Source: Prorocentrum cordatum (taxonomy: Eukaryota > Sar > Dinophyceae > Prorocentrales > Prorocentraceae). Taken from it: a DNA stretch of 64,000 nt. Under the pieces are notes generated by a model. It was not told the DNA's origin, ran no database searches, and saw only the letters and a list, made by a program, of their open reading frames with translations. Location: NCBI GenBank assembly GCA_963575745.1, contig CAUYUJ010022418.1, forward strand, positions 59,872 through 123,871, given 5' to 3'. Every line of letters begins with the position of its first letter. Within the stretch, counting starts at the first letter, position 1. The translations under genes and the position numbers were made by a program. Positions 31,381 through 40,990 of the stretch are shown piece after piece.

Positions 31381-31664
31381 AGAACTTGAGGGATCTGGGC
31401 GCCCCAGGGATTTGCCTTCTCCAGGTGCACGAACCCGTGTGTTTTTACGTATGTGCCTGTAGATTTGCCCTCTCCAGGTGCATGAATCCATGTGCTTTTA
31501 CGTATGTGCGTATAGATTTGATTTCTCCAGGGGCGCGAATCCGTGAGTTTTGACGTATGTGCCTACAGATTTGCCTTATGGGGCGCGATGCACAATACGG
31601 TGTCGTGAAAACGTTTCCATGCATGCGGTTCTATATCTCTTTCCGGGTTCGTGGGTCCATCATG
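31381..31664 (+). repeat. 53-bp tandem repeat plus cassette tail
   Basis: AGATTTGCCCTCTCCAGGTG and TTTTTACGTATGTGCC recur with AGATTTG at 31461, 31514 and 31567, an exact 53-bp step. The conserved tail (31601-31664) closes the block, so this repeat sits in the position occupied elsewhere by the minisatellites. Confidence 0.8.
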
Positions 31665-31666
31665 TT

Positions 31667-31701
<35 letters not shown>

Positions 31702-31775
31702 TGTGTGTGTGTATATGTATGTCTGTATGTCTGTGTGTCTGTGTGTCTGTGTGTGTGTGTGTGTGTGTGTGTTTA
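31665..31775. repeat. (GT)n microsatellite
   Basis: It is an alternating TGTGTG tract with interspersed TATGT and CTGT variants. Confidence 0.95.
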
Positions 31776-32195
31776 AGCAGCGAGAAACATATCGTCAGAC
31801 CACCTTAGCACCAAAGGGCTGGAGGGGCTTCTCAGAAGGCCGGGTGCCGTCTGTCCTTCCTGAGACGGCCCTCCCCCCCTAGGCGCGCGTCGCCGATTCC
31901 TCCCTGCGCTGAGGCAAGGACCGCTTCGGGTCGAGGAGGGGCTGTGGTATGCGGCTCGTTCCTTGGATCCAGATCGTGAGGAGGAGGAGGAGGAGGAGGA
32001 GGAGGAGGAGGAGGGGGAGGAGGAGGAGGAGGATGAGGAGGAGGAGGAGGAGGCGGAGGAGGCGGAGGAGGAGGAGGAGGAGGTGGCGGAGGAGGAGGAG
32101 GAGGAGGAGGAGGAGTAGGAGGAGGAGGCGGAGTAGGAGGAGGCGGAGTAGGAGGAGGAGGCGGAGGAGGAGGAAGAGGAGGAGGAGGAGGCCTC
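31776..32195. repeat. Short unique stretch then a GGA/GGC triplet array
   Basis: 31776-31975 is unique. 31978-32192 is (GAG)n with interspersed GCG and TAG triplets, all in triplet phase. Poly-Arg, poly-Ser and poly-Pro frames are all open. Confidence 0.9.
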
Positions 32196-32283
32196 TGGGT
32201 CACCCGTTGGGGCGCGAAGACGCCCTCGGTATCGTTTTACCGATTCCCCCTTACCGCCGGGCCATGGTATATCAGCCCCACCA

Positions 32284-32652
32284 TCACACCGCCCCAGTTG
32301 GGATGTGCCCCTCGAAACGCGACCGAAGGGCACGGCCTATATTCCCTATCAAGGGGGATACATCGGCCAGTGGGGCCCAGGCCACGCCAGTGGGGGCAGG
32401 AATCGGTTCAACGATGCTCATAAAGGCGCTTCGCACGTTGCGGTCTGGGTCAGCGCGGTTGCCCTTCTCCAAGGTGGTGGCCCGAGGGCGCGAGGGCGCG
32501 AGTTCGTCACAGTGTATCTGACGAGGCCGTCGACTTGCTTTGCACAGACCTCTTGCATTCATGACGTTGTGCCGCTGTCCATTCGCCCAGTTATTGCGTT
32601 GACCAGCTGCGATGTCTTCCGCAGCCAGCGCCGCCGCGTGTCTGGGAGGCAA
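32284..32652 (-). CDS. Weak candidate protein fragment, unrecognised
   Basis: The region 32200-32680 is unique and free of low complexity. On the minus strand, 122 codons run from an ATG at 32652 with balanced composition (Asp, Glu, Asn, Ile, Arg and Pro all present). They include AEDIAAGQRNNWANGQ near the start and FMSIVEPIPAPTGVAWAPL in the second half. The plus strand of the same region (32305-32658) is also open and Gly/aromatic-rich (YIPYQGGYIGQWGPGH), so the coding strand is undecided. No domain is recognised. The flanks are triplet arrays, which suggests a relic trapped between expansions. Confidence 0.2.
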   Translation of the reverse strand: MPPRHAAALAAEDIAAGQRNNWANGQRHNVMNARGLCKASRRPRQIHCDELAPSRPRATTLEKGNRADPDRNVRSAFMSIVEPIPAPTGVAWAPLADVSPLIGNIGRALRSRFEGHIPTGAV

Positions 32653-32915
32653 ACCTGAGGGAGGACCCGTTCATGACTCATGGGCAGTTCGCTTCGCAGG
32701 AGCCGCAGCTGGAGCTGCCGAGGGAGAGAGAGAGAGAGAGAGAAGCCACCGAGAGAGACAGAGAGTGACGGAGAGAGGCGAGGGCGACGGTACCAGACGG
32801 AGGGCGAGCGGGAAGGAGGAGGAGGAGGAGGAGGAGGAGGAGGCGGAGGAGGAGGCGGAGGCGGAGGCGGAGGCGGAGGCGGAGGAGGCGGAGGCGGAGG
32901 AGGAGGAGGACCACT
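32653..32915. repeat. GAGA tract and GGAGGC triplet array
   Basis: 32724-32775 is (GAGA)n-like. 32812-32912 is GGA/GGC triplets with a GGCGGAGGCGGAGGC core. Confidence 0.9.
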
Positions 32916-33510
32916 GTAAACCCAAGACGAATCAGCGATGTTGCAATGCACCCTCCTCCAGGTTCGCCCATCAGAGGTGCCTACAAGAATACAAGAAAGC
33001 ACCCAGTGGCCTTGGGCCCATGCTGCCACCGTTCCAGGCTTTTAGGGCAGAGGCCTCTGGGATGCCTGTGGGGATCTCTTGGGAGGCCTCCTCTCGGACG
33101 CCTCTCGGACTCAGTTTTGGGGTACGTCGGGGGCCTCTCGGGGGTCTCTTGGGGCCTGATTCGGGTCTTTGGGGGGCCTCCTGGGGCTTGTGGGGGGCCA
33201 CTCGGGTGCCTGCTGGCGGTCTCGATGGCCATCTTGAGGCAACTTGCTCGAAATGTCAGTTCGTGTTCCCCTCTGGGGTCTCTCTTGGGCCCCCTCCTAT
33301 TTGGCCTTCTTGGGGGCCTCTGGGCCGCCTTGGGGCCGTCTTGGGTCGTCTGGGCGTGCTCTTGGGGTCTTGGGGCGTCTTGGGGCCCTTGGGTTGGGCT
33401 GCCTGTGGGGCATCTTGGGCGTCTTGGAGCGGTATTTGGACGACTCGGGGCCATCTCGTCTTGGGGATCTCTTGGGGCCCTCTTGAGGAGTCATAAGGGT
33501 CCCTCGGGCC
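32916..33510 (+). repeat. 10/11-bp phased interspersed element, copy 5
   Basis: A unique lead-in to about 33015 is followed by CTCTTGGGGTCTC-type words at 10/11-bp steps. Island 1 near 33228-33275 contains CTTGCTCGAAATGTCAGTTC and matches copies 2 and 4. Island 2 is not visible, so this copy is shorter. Confidence 0.72.
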
Positions 33511-34340
33511 TCTGAAACAGTTCGCCGGGAAGAAGGAGAGCGCGCGGGAGCGCTTGGAAGATTTCAGATTTTGGGCATTATCTTCTTAATTCAATTTTTC
33601 CAATATCGAATGCAGGGTACCCTGAGGAACACTCCACTTCGTGCCTCGAGGCACGGTGGCGGATTTACTGTGCGGGAAATGCCCCATTGGAAGACAGCCG
33701 TCTGAATCCCCAATCATGTCAAAACACCATTCCTGGAACTTCAACGCCGCGAATCAACGTGACAGTTGCGTCCCGACGAAAGTTGCGTCCCGAGATTTTG
33801 TTCATCGTGCCAGAATGCAATTTCTAGGACTTCAGCTACACGAATTCTCGAATTGTTGCAATCTTTTCCGACCAGTGTGCACTGCGTTGGGGTGAACACC
33901 GCATTTTGAGAAGTAACCGCGCTCCACCTTTGCACCGGCGGAAAACTGTTGAGACTGATGTGCGGCGCCAGGGCGAGGTCCACATTTCGAAAACCACCTG
34001 CCCTCCATCCTTGAAACTGTTGCAAACATAAAAGTTGAATGAGCGCTCCACCCTTGAAGCTGATTCAAATTTCTAGGACGAATGTGCGCAGCGCTGAGGC
34101 GAAGGCGACTTGTTGAAAACCACCCGTCATCCATCGTTAACGGTTGAAAATTTCAATCTAGAGATTCAGGAATTATGGTGTAGTCAACACGCTTGTAGTC
34201 AACAACAAAAATCGCTTGGGGGTGTGACAGGGAGGAATTATTGCGAAGGCCTTACGGCCAGTGCCGCCGACCCTGAAGTGTGACGACGACGACAACGGCG
34301 GCGACGGCGGCGATGACGACGACGCTGACGTGGGCCATAG
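33511..34340. repeat. Unique sequence and a diverged 83-bp-family cluster
   Basis: A perfect 16-bp palindrome, CGTGCCTCGAGGCACG, lies at 33640-33655. From 33715 the block matches 44385-44670: GCGAATCAACGTGACAGTTG precedes 83-bp-family words (TGCGGCGCCAGGGCGAGG at 33961, GTGCGCAGCGCTGAGGCG at 34084). At 34235-34280 GGCCAGTGCCGCCGACCCTG matches 10905-10935. GACGAC triplets fill 34278-34330. Confidence 0.6.
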
Positions 34341-34735
34341 TCCTGAGGGATGTTTCTTGGGGTCTCCTCGGAGGGCTCTCGGGGGCCTCTGGGGACGAAT
34401 GTTGGGGCCTCTTGGGAGCCTCTTGGGGGCCTCTTGGGAGCCTCTTGGCGGCCTCTTCGGACTTCCTGGGGACCTTTTGTGGGCCTATTGGGACCTCTTT
34501 GGAACCTCTTGGGGCATCCTGGGAGCCTCTAGGGCCGAGGGCCCAACTGTCTGTTCGGGTCCCCCGTCTGGGCACGCTCTTGGAGCCGTCTTGGGGGCCT
34601 CTTGGGCCGTCTTGGAGCCGTTTTGGGCTGTCTTGGGGTCCTCTTGGTCTGTCTTGGGGTCCTCTGGGGCTGCGTGGGGCCCTCTTGGAGGCCTCTTGGC
34701 TTGGGCCGTCTTGGAGCGGCGGGTGTAGTCGACAC
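34341..34735 (+). repeat. 10/11-bp phased interspersed element, copy 6
   Basis: CCTCTTGGGAGCCTCTTGGG words at 10/11-bp steps. Island 1 (34530-34580) reads GGGCCCAACTGTCTGTTCGG, a diverged form. The element ends near GGAGCGGCGGGTGTAGTCG, and the GAT array begins shortly after. Confidence 0.72.
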
Positions 34736-34782
34736 GTCTGGGGGTGCGACAGGGAGGAGTTCCTTATAAGTAGCATGGATGA

Positions 34783-34880
<98 letters not shown>

Positions 34881-34887
34881 TGATGAT

Positions 34888-34949
<62 letters not shown>

Positions 34950-35215
34950 CTGATGATGATGATGATCTGAAGGAGATGATGATGCTGAATGATGATGATG
35001 ATGATGATGATGATATAATGATATGATGCTGAGATGATGATGATGCTGAAGATGATGGATGTGATGATGATGAGATGAAGATGATGATTGATATGATGAG
35101 AGATGAGATGATGATATGTGATGATGAAGATGATGATGTTGATGAATGATGATGATGATATGGAGATGATGATGATGATATGATGATGATGATATGATGA
35201 TATGAGAGAGGATGC
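34736..35215. repeat. (GAT)n triplet array
   Basis: A nearly pure GAT core (about 34785-34960) is followed by a degenerate right side with frameshifts (GATATGATG, GAGATGATG). The polarity is opposite to that of the array at 19130-20410, whose pure core is on the right. Confidence 0.95.
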
Positions 35216-35600
35216 TGATGAGGAGGAGGAGCAGAGCAGAGTAGCCGCAGGACCAGCCGCATCGCCTGGGCCATCAGTGTATCGTTCTTATATGTTCGCC
35301 GCGCAGACGCCACGTTTTTCGAGCGTCTCAGGTCCGAACAGTGCGAGCAACATCGGCGATGTGTCACCAGTCCCTGAACGCGCTCAGCCTCAGTCGTTCC
35401 AGTGTGTTGCACCATCACGGTGGGATACACAGACTAGATTGTCGGTGAGTTCAATTAGCAGACCACCTGTCCTTCAAACTTGTATTCTTTATAACTCTGT
35501 CGACGCCAACCTCAACGCCACCACCTCTACAGCGTATACTAGGCAGACTCATAGCCAACGACGGGCAGCCGGCCCCGCAGCAGCTGCCACAAGAGACTGA
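35202..35600 (+). CDS. Weak candidate protein, Ser/Thr/Pro/Ala-rich, unrecognised
   Basis: The open frame enters from the degenerate GAT array, so its true start is unknown; the first ATG well inside unique sequence is near 35294. From about 35230 the composition is normal for a hydrophilic protein (SVYRSYMFAAQTPRFSSVSG, then NSVDANLNATTSTAYTRQTH near the end). At about 35443 the sequence TCGGTGAGTTCA contains a consensus-like 5' splice signal, so the frame could be an exon. No domain, signal peptide or repeat is seen. A minus-strand frame overlaps the 3' end, which weakens both calls. Confidence 0.2.
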   Translation: MREDADEEEEQSRVAAGPAASPGPSVYRSYMFAAQTPRFSSVSGPNSASNIGDVSPVPERAQPQSFQCVAPSRWDTQTRLSVSSISRPPVLQTCILYNSVDANLNATTSTAYTRQTHSQRRAAGPAAAATRD

Positions 35601-35991
35601 GCATCTCCGCCCAGGTGACGATGGCCACGACAGATGATATCACTTGTCTACTGCGATCGCCACGTGGCCTGCACGCGTGTCCCAAGAGGGTAGTGTCTGT
35701 CCAGTCCTTCAGAGCAGCGTCATGGAACGCATGGCCTGTCCTCCCCCCGCATTTTCGCTCGTCGGCCCACCTCTCCGCAGCCTTCTCCTGGGCCCCGACC
35801 CCGCCAGGAAGCGAGGGACAGCTACCGCGAGGACTCCCACAGGGCGCGGACCCTCCGCCCCCCCCCCCCCCACGTGGCACGCTGCCGGCTGGTCGCTGCG
35901 ACGGCACTGACGTGAAGTCCGATGCGGAGGTGTTCGCGCCCCTCCCCTGCCCTCCCGGCCCCCTCCCCTCTCCGCGCTTCCCCTCACCCAC
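35539..35991 (-). CDS. Weak candidate protein with one hydrophobic segment, unrecognised
   Basis: A minus-strand frame of 150 codons. The N-terminal half is Gly/Pro-rich low complexity, and the C-terminal half (about residues 75-150) looks natural: HAFHDAALKDWTDTTLLGHA is followed by a hydrophobic stretch, VISSVVAIVTWAEMLSLLWQ, that could be a transmembrane helix. It overlaps the 3' end of the plus-strand candidate at 35202-35600 and another plus-strand frame (35615-36016). At most one of these is likely to be real. Confidence 0.18.
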   Translation of the reverse strand: MGEGKRGEGRGPGGQGRGANTSASDFTSVPSQRPAGSVPRGGGGGGGSAPCGSPRGSCPSLPGGVGAQEKAAERWADERKCGGRTGHAFHDAALKDWTDTTLLGHACRPRGDRSRQVISSVVAIVTWAEMLSLLWQLLRGRLPVVGYESA

Positions 35992-36034
35992 CTCCCTTCA
36001 CACTCGAGCGGTATGAGAACAGCTCTCCCTCCCC

Positions 36035-36760
36035 CCCTGAAGCTGTGCGGAATTTCTCCCGCCCCCTTCGCTGGCTGTTCTCTGTACAGAGGATTTCAGA
36101 CGTTTTCGTTTTCTTTTTTCTTTTTTTTTCGGATTGGCGCGTTGCTCCCGTCGTTCAACATGGCGCTCTCACCCCAGCGCGGGTAATTTTTCTGCATCCG
36201 AGTCTTGCTTCATTGTGGTCCCCCCATCATTCACCTCCTCAGCCTTCCCCTGGTCCTCCTGTTCCTCCCGCTTCTTCCACTCCAGTTCCTGCTGCTGCTG
36301 TTTGTCTCGCCCCATCGTGGGCCACTTCAGAGTCCGAGTCTTTATTCATCGTTGTCGCCCTCTCATTTCCCCTCCTCCGTGTTCTCCTGGTCCTCCTTTC
36401 CCTCTCGATCCTCCCGCTTCTGTTCCTGCTGCTGCTGTTCGTCCTCGTCCTTTTCCTCCCGTTCATCCTCCTGCTCACCCGCCACCTGGTCCTCCTCCTC
36501 CTTCTCCTCCTCCTCCTGTGTACGCAGCTTCCCTGTTTCCGATTGCGCATGACACGGAGTGGTCTTTCTGTGTGCGTCGCAGGTCGGCTATGGCACGCGT
36601 CCGCGGATAGAGAAAAGTCAGCGCCGTGGGGGGATGGGAGGGAGGGGCAGGCTGTCAGGCGAGGCGCGAGTGCACCTAGCTTGTCCTCCCGCCTCTCCCG
36701 TACCGCCCCTCTTCCTCTCTCTTTCTCCCCTCCCTTCTCCTCCTCTCCTCACCTGGCCCT
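36035..36760. repeat. 136-bp tandem pair in C/T-rich sequence
   Basis: CCTGCTGCTGCTGTT occurs at 36289 and 36425, each preceded by TCCGAGTCTT and TCATCGTTGTCGCCC-like words, giving a 136-bp duplicated unit. The following segment (36475-36700) resembles 18515-18665. A long plus-strand frame through this block is mostly Leu/Ser from CTC and TCC codons. Confidence 0.6.
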
Positions 36761-37100
36761 CCCTCCCTCCTCCTCCTCCTCCTCCTCCTCCTCCTCCTCC
36801 TCCTCCTCCTCCCTTCTCCCCCCTCCTCCCCTCCTCCTCCTCTCCTCCTCCTCCTCCTCCTCCTCCTCCTCCTCCTCCTCCTTCCTCTCCTCCCCCCCTC
36901 CTCCTTCCTCCTCCTCCTCCTCCTCCTCCTCCTCCTCCTCCTCCTCCTTCCTCCTCTCCTCTCCTCCTCTCCTCCTCCTCCTCCTCCTCCTCCTCCTCCT
37001 CCCCCTCCTCCCCCTCCTCCCCCTCCTCCCCCCCTCCTCCCCTCCCCCTCCCCCCTCCCCCTCCCCCTCCCCTCCCCCTCCTCCTCCCCGCGTCCCATCC
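36761..37100. repeat. (CCT)n triplet array
   Basis: Long CTCCTCCTC runs with occasional CCCC and TTCC interruptions. The purine strand could form triplex structures. All six frames are open through most of it. Confidence 0.95.
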
Positions 37101-37309
37101 CTCCGCTCTGCTCCCTTCCCGCCCCAGTGCCTCCGCGCCTGCCCCGGTGCTCCCCCCGCCCCGCCGCTCGGCGAGCGCCCTGCCGCGGATGCCCAGTTGA
37201 GCACACCCCTGCGCTGGGGGCCCGACCCGGGCGGCCCGGGGCCTCGCACCCCATTCGGGAACGGCCAAGAGGGGGGCGTAAAACAGGGCTAGGATCGGGA
37301 TAAATCGCT

Positions 37310-37354
37310 CCAGAGCGTTCCGGAGCGCTCTCAGAGCGTTCCGGAACGCTCTGG
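37310..37354. repeat. 21-bp-stem hairpin, copy 1
   Basis: The left arm (37310-37330) and right arm (37334-37354) are inverse of each other except for one G/T pair (37325 with 37339), with a 3-nt TCA loop. The core words are CCAGAGCGTTCCGGA and TTCCGGAACGCTCTGG. It is followed by GCGGCCGCGGCGCCC and GATTCTCAGAGATTTCGAG, which also follow, diverged, at 51000 and 61640. A second copy at 50953-50997 shows a compensatory change. Confidence 0.8.
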
Positions 37355-38060
37355 AGCGGCCGCGGCGCCCAATGCATCCTCCAAACCCGCCGATTCTCAG
37401 AGATTTCGAGTTATCCCGATCCGATTTTGTCCCGATCTTCGCGTCGATTTAGGGCGGACAGGGGGGTGTGGACACCATGGCGTGGGCCAGGATGTTTCCT
37501 CAGATCCCATGGCGCCTCCTCTTGTTTCGTTGCGTCCCCGGCCCCGCCCCTGGCCGCGCCCGTGCCGCCGGCCACGAGTTGCGCCCCCCCCCCCCCCGCT
37601 TGGACGCCCCCCTCTTTGGCCGCCCCCGACCCATGGCGGCCGCCGCGGCGGGGCAGCGCCCGCCCGCGGCGGGCGCGCTGCCGACGACCGCCACGGGAGC
37701 ACCGCCGGGCGAGGCGCGCCCCCCCTGCGGAGGCCCGGAGGTTGGCGCACCAGCAGCGGCACTGGCGGCTGCCGCCACCGAGGGGAGCGGATCCCGATCC
37801 CGGTGCCGGGTGCCGAGGCATGCCCGCCAGTCGGGGGCGGCCAAGAGGGGGGTGCTGACAAGGGGGGGGTGGACATCATGGCGTGGGCCATGGTATCTCC
37901 TCAGACCTCATGGCGCCCCGTCTTGTTTCATGACGTCCCCGGCTCCTCCCCTGGGCCGCGCACGTGCCGCCGGCCACGATTTGCGCCCGCCCCCTCTTGG
38001 ACGCCCGTCTCTTGGCCGCCCCCGAACCAGCGCCAGGATCCAGGATCACCTTCCCCCCGA
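37355..38060 (+). repeat. Tandem duplication of about 400 bp period
   Basis: The segment with GGTGTGGACACCATGGCGTGG, TGTTTCGTTGCGTCCCCG and GTGCCGCCGGCCACGAG (from about 37457) recurs from about 37860 as GGGTGGACATCATGGCGTGG and GTGCCGCCGGCCACGATTTG. Divergence between copies is modest. The spacer between them is the most coding-like part. Confidence 0.75.
37468..38060 (+). CDS. Weak candidate GC-rich protein, unrecognised
   Basis: One long plus-strand frame covers both duplicated segments and continues into low-complexity sequence beyond 38060, so the end given is a cut-off and not a stop. From the ATG at 37633 about 60 codons end almost always in G or C (GQRPPAAGALPTTATGAPPG), as expected for genes in a GC-rich genome. 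The minus strand is open over the same stretch. The protein would be Ala/Pro/Gly-rich with no recognised domain. The frame may be open only because GC-rich sequence contains few stops. Confidence 0.13.
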
Positions 38061-38552
38061 TGGGGGCAGGATGAGGGAGGGAGGGAGGGAGGGAGGGAGG
38101 GAGGGAGGAGGAGGAGGAGAAGGAGGAGGAGGAGGAGGAGGCTCAACTGAGTTGGTGCCAGATCCGATTTCCAGGCCTCCCCACCCCCACCCCGCCGCGC
38201 CCTGTGGCCGCCGCTTGCCGCCGCTCGTTGCTGCCTCCTCCTCCTCCTTTTCCTCCTCATCCTCCTTCTCCTCCCGCTCCTCTTCTTCTTCTTCTTCTTC
38301 TTCTTTCTTCTTCTTCTTCTTCTTCTCCTTCTTCTTTTTCTTATACTTTTTCTGCTTTTTTTTTTCTTTTCCTCCTCCTCCTCCTCCTCCATCTCCTTTT
38401 TCTTTTTTATGTATTATCTTTTTTTATATTATTTGTTTGTATTTGTTTCTTCTTCTTTGTTTTTTTGACTTATTGTTGTTAGTATTGTTTTTCGTAAGCT
38501 TATTATTCTTAGTCTTTAGTCGTAGTCGTAGTTTTAGTCCTCTTCTTCTTCT

Positions 38553-38595
<43 letters not shown>

Positions 38596-38895
38596 TTTTT
38601 GTTTTTGTCTATATTGTTCCTCCTCTTCCTCCTCCTCCCACCACCCCCCGCTGCATCTCCCCCTCGTCTCCCCTCCTCTTTCCGCTGCTGCAGCTCCCCC
38701 TTCCGCCTTCTCCTTCCATCCTCCTCCTCCTAAGCCTCCTCCTCCTCCTCCTCCGCCTCCTCCTTCCTCCCTCCTCCTCCTCCTCCTCTCCTCCTCCTCC
38801 TCCTCCCCTCCTCCTCCTCCTCCTCCTCCTCCTCCTCCTCCTCCTCCTCCTCCTCCTCCTCCTCCGGCGACGACGACCACGACGACGGCTTAGCA
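38061..38895. repeat. Chain of low-complexity tracts
   Basis: (GGGA)n at 38072-38107, (GGA)n to 38140, unique to 38230, C/T-rich with (CTT)n to 38400, T-rich to 38520, (GTC)n at 38551-38596, then (CCT)n from about 38705 to 38865 ending in GACGACGACC. No gene is supported. Confidence 0.85.
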
Positions 38896-39480
38896 AGCGT
38901 CTCAGAAGGCCGCGGGCCTCCCGAGCCCTCCCAGAGTGCACGCCCCGCGACGCCGCCCTGCGAGGGCGCAGCTGCGACAGCCGCGACGGCGCACCTCCCC
39001 GAGGGCGGAGCGCCTCCGGGAGCCGACGGCGGCGCTCGCCCTCCTCGAGCCTCGAGCCTGCGCGCGCGGCCGCCGGCTGCGCGCCGCCGCCGCCGCCTGC
39101 GTGCGCAGTCGCCTGCGCGCCGCCGACCCCGCGCCCGGGGCGCGCCGCCGACCGCGCCGCCGACGGCGCCGACGGCGCCGATGGCGCGCGGGCGGGGCGC
39201 CGCCGCCCGGGGCGCCGCCGCCAACGGCGCGCGGCACGCCGCCGGCGCCGCCTGCGCACGGCGGGGCGCCGCGCTCCGCCTGCGGCCACGGGGGCGAGGA
39301 GCGAGGCTGCACCTAGGACGGCCTCGAGCACCTCGTGGCCGCGGGCTGCCTCGGCCTCGTGGGGAGGCCCACCGGGCCCGACGGCGTCGTGGCGCCCGTC
39401 GCGACGCCGGACGGTCCCGCGGGCGGGGCTGCAGCTGCGGTCTGCAGCGTGCGCGGTGCGGCATGCTCTGAGCTGTGGAA
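38896..39480 (+). other. Extremely GC-rich block, possible degraded coding sequence
   Basis: Almost all triplets in one plus frame end in G or C. In the frame leading to 39473, ACGHGGEERGCT is followed by a TAG at 39314, then DGLEHLVAAGCLGLVGRPTG and further normal-looking residues. A single stop inside an otherwise plausible frame could mean a decayed gene or an exon junction. CGCCGCCGACGGCGCC-type subrepeats dominate 39100-39240 and keep the minus strand open too. Confidence 0.2.
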
Positions 39481-40245
39481 GGAGCGTGTGCGGGGGGGGG
39501 CGTCTATACGCGCTCGGGGGATCGAGTGCGGAGCGCAAGCGGGGGCCGGGACGGGCCGCTGGGCGGTGTGGCCCCGGGGCGGGTGCCGATTGGTCAGTTC
39601 GGAGTATTCATGCTACAGTGTGGGTCGCTTCAGTGTTGAGCTGCGCCAGCTTGTTGGGCTGAGCCGTGGCTGGGGCTGCGTCCATCGTCCGCCACGTCTG
39701 AGTGGCTCGCGGAGCTTGCCTCCTCATTCAGCGACTGCCTGGGCCGAGGAGGCCCCCCCGCGGCAACAACACGAAATCGTGCTCGCTTGCTTATTGCTGC
39801 TCGGTGCTGGCAGCCGACTGCTGGTGCTGCTGGGTGCGGGCCTCCGGCTCCTGGTGCTGCTGCTTGGTGTTGGCTTACATAAATTTTTGCTGTCCGCTGC
39901 TGTTGGCCACTGGGTTGCTGCTGCATCACCCATCTCCGTCGCACCCCCCTCCGATGCATCTCCCCCCTCGTCCCCCCCTCCTCTTCCCGCTGCTGCAGCT
40001 CCCCCTGCCGCTTCCTCCTTCCATCCTCCTGCTCCTCCTCCTCTTCCCGCTCTTCTTCTTCTTCTTCTTATTCCTCTTTTTCTTTTTATATTGTTGTTTC
40101 TGATTCTTATTATTATGACTTTTCTTATTGTTCCCTACCTAGGCTCTGCCTAGAAGGGTTCTTACTCTCTGGGCTAAAAGGGGCCGGGCAGTGGAAAGCG
40201 CCCCGGGCGGTTCCCCCAGTATCCGCCCCGCGGTTCCCCCAGTTA
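39481..40245. other. Unique sequence with CTG-rich patch
   Basis: 39800-39910 is rich in CTGGTGCTGCTG words. 39950-40130 is C/T-rich passing into T-rich. A plus-strand frame (39335-40153) crosses the block with a Leu-rich end of low information. No gene is recognised. Confidence 0.4.
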
Positions 40246-40770
40246 TGTCCCCTTAGCTTAGCGTTGCTTATCTCATCTTAGCTTAGCTTATTTCATCTTA
40301 GCTTAACCTAGCTTCATCTTAGCTCAGGTTTATCATAGCTTAGCTTACCTTCATCTGAGCTTCGCTGAGCTTTCGCATAGCAGAGCACAGCATAGCATAC
40401 CATAGCGTAGCATAACATAGCGCAACACAGCATACCATAGCATAGCCCAGCATAGCATGGCACAGCGCAGCATAGCATAGCATAGCAGAGCATAGCGCAG
40501 CATAGCATAGCATAGCATAGCATAGCATAGCATAGCATAGCATAGCATAGCATATCATATCATAGCTTATCATAGCACAGCGCAGTATGACATTTCATAG
40601 CTTAGCATATCATTTCGTATCATAGCGCATCATATCATAGCATAACATAACACAACATATCATATCATAACATATCATATCATAGCCTAGTGCAGCATAG
40701 CATGGCATAACATGGCATAGCATAGCATAGCATAGCATAGCATAGCATAGCATAGCAACTAATGCTGCTT
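40246..40770. repeat. CATAG pentamer satellite
   Basis: The left edge is degenerate (CTTAGCTTAGCTTATTTCAT); the core around 40500-40550 and 40715-40756 is pure CATAGCATAG. Interspersed variants (CATATCATAT, CACAGCGCAG) fill the middle. This AT-rich block is unlike the GC-rich surroundings. Confidence 0.93.
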
Positions 40771-40990
40771 TCCTAGGGGCTCCAACTTCTAGGTAGGGCC
40801 GCACTGGGGTAATTCTTTCTATTCTTCTTATTCCTTCTCCTCTTCCCCCTCCTCCTCCTCCTCCTCTTCACCTCCTCCTCCTCCTCCTCCTCCTCCTCCT
40901 CCTCCTCCTCCTCCCCCTCCTCCTCCTCCTCCTCCTCCTCCTCCTCCTCCTCCTCCTCCTCCTCCTCCTCCTCCTCCTCCTCCGGGGGCG
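40771..40990. repeat. (CCT)n triplet array
   Basis: CTCCTCCTC runs from about 40843 to 40983, with a short unique lead-in that contains CTAGGGGCTCCAACTTC. Confidence 0.93.

Noticed and set aside
39335-40153. 272-codon plus-strand frame as one gene
   Set aside because: After about 50 plausible codons it passes through CTG-, CCT- and T-rich low complexity. A stop at 39314 separates it from coding-like sequence upstream.
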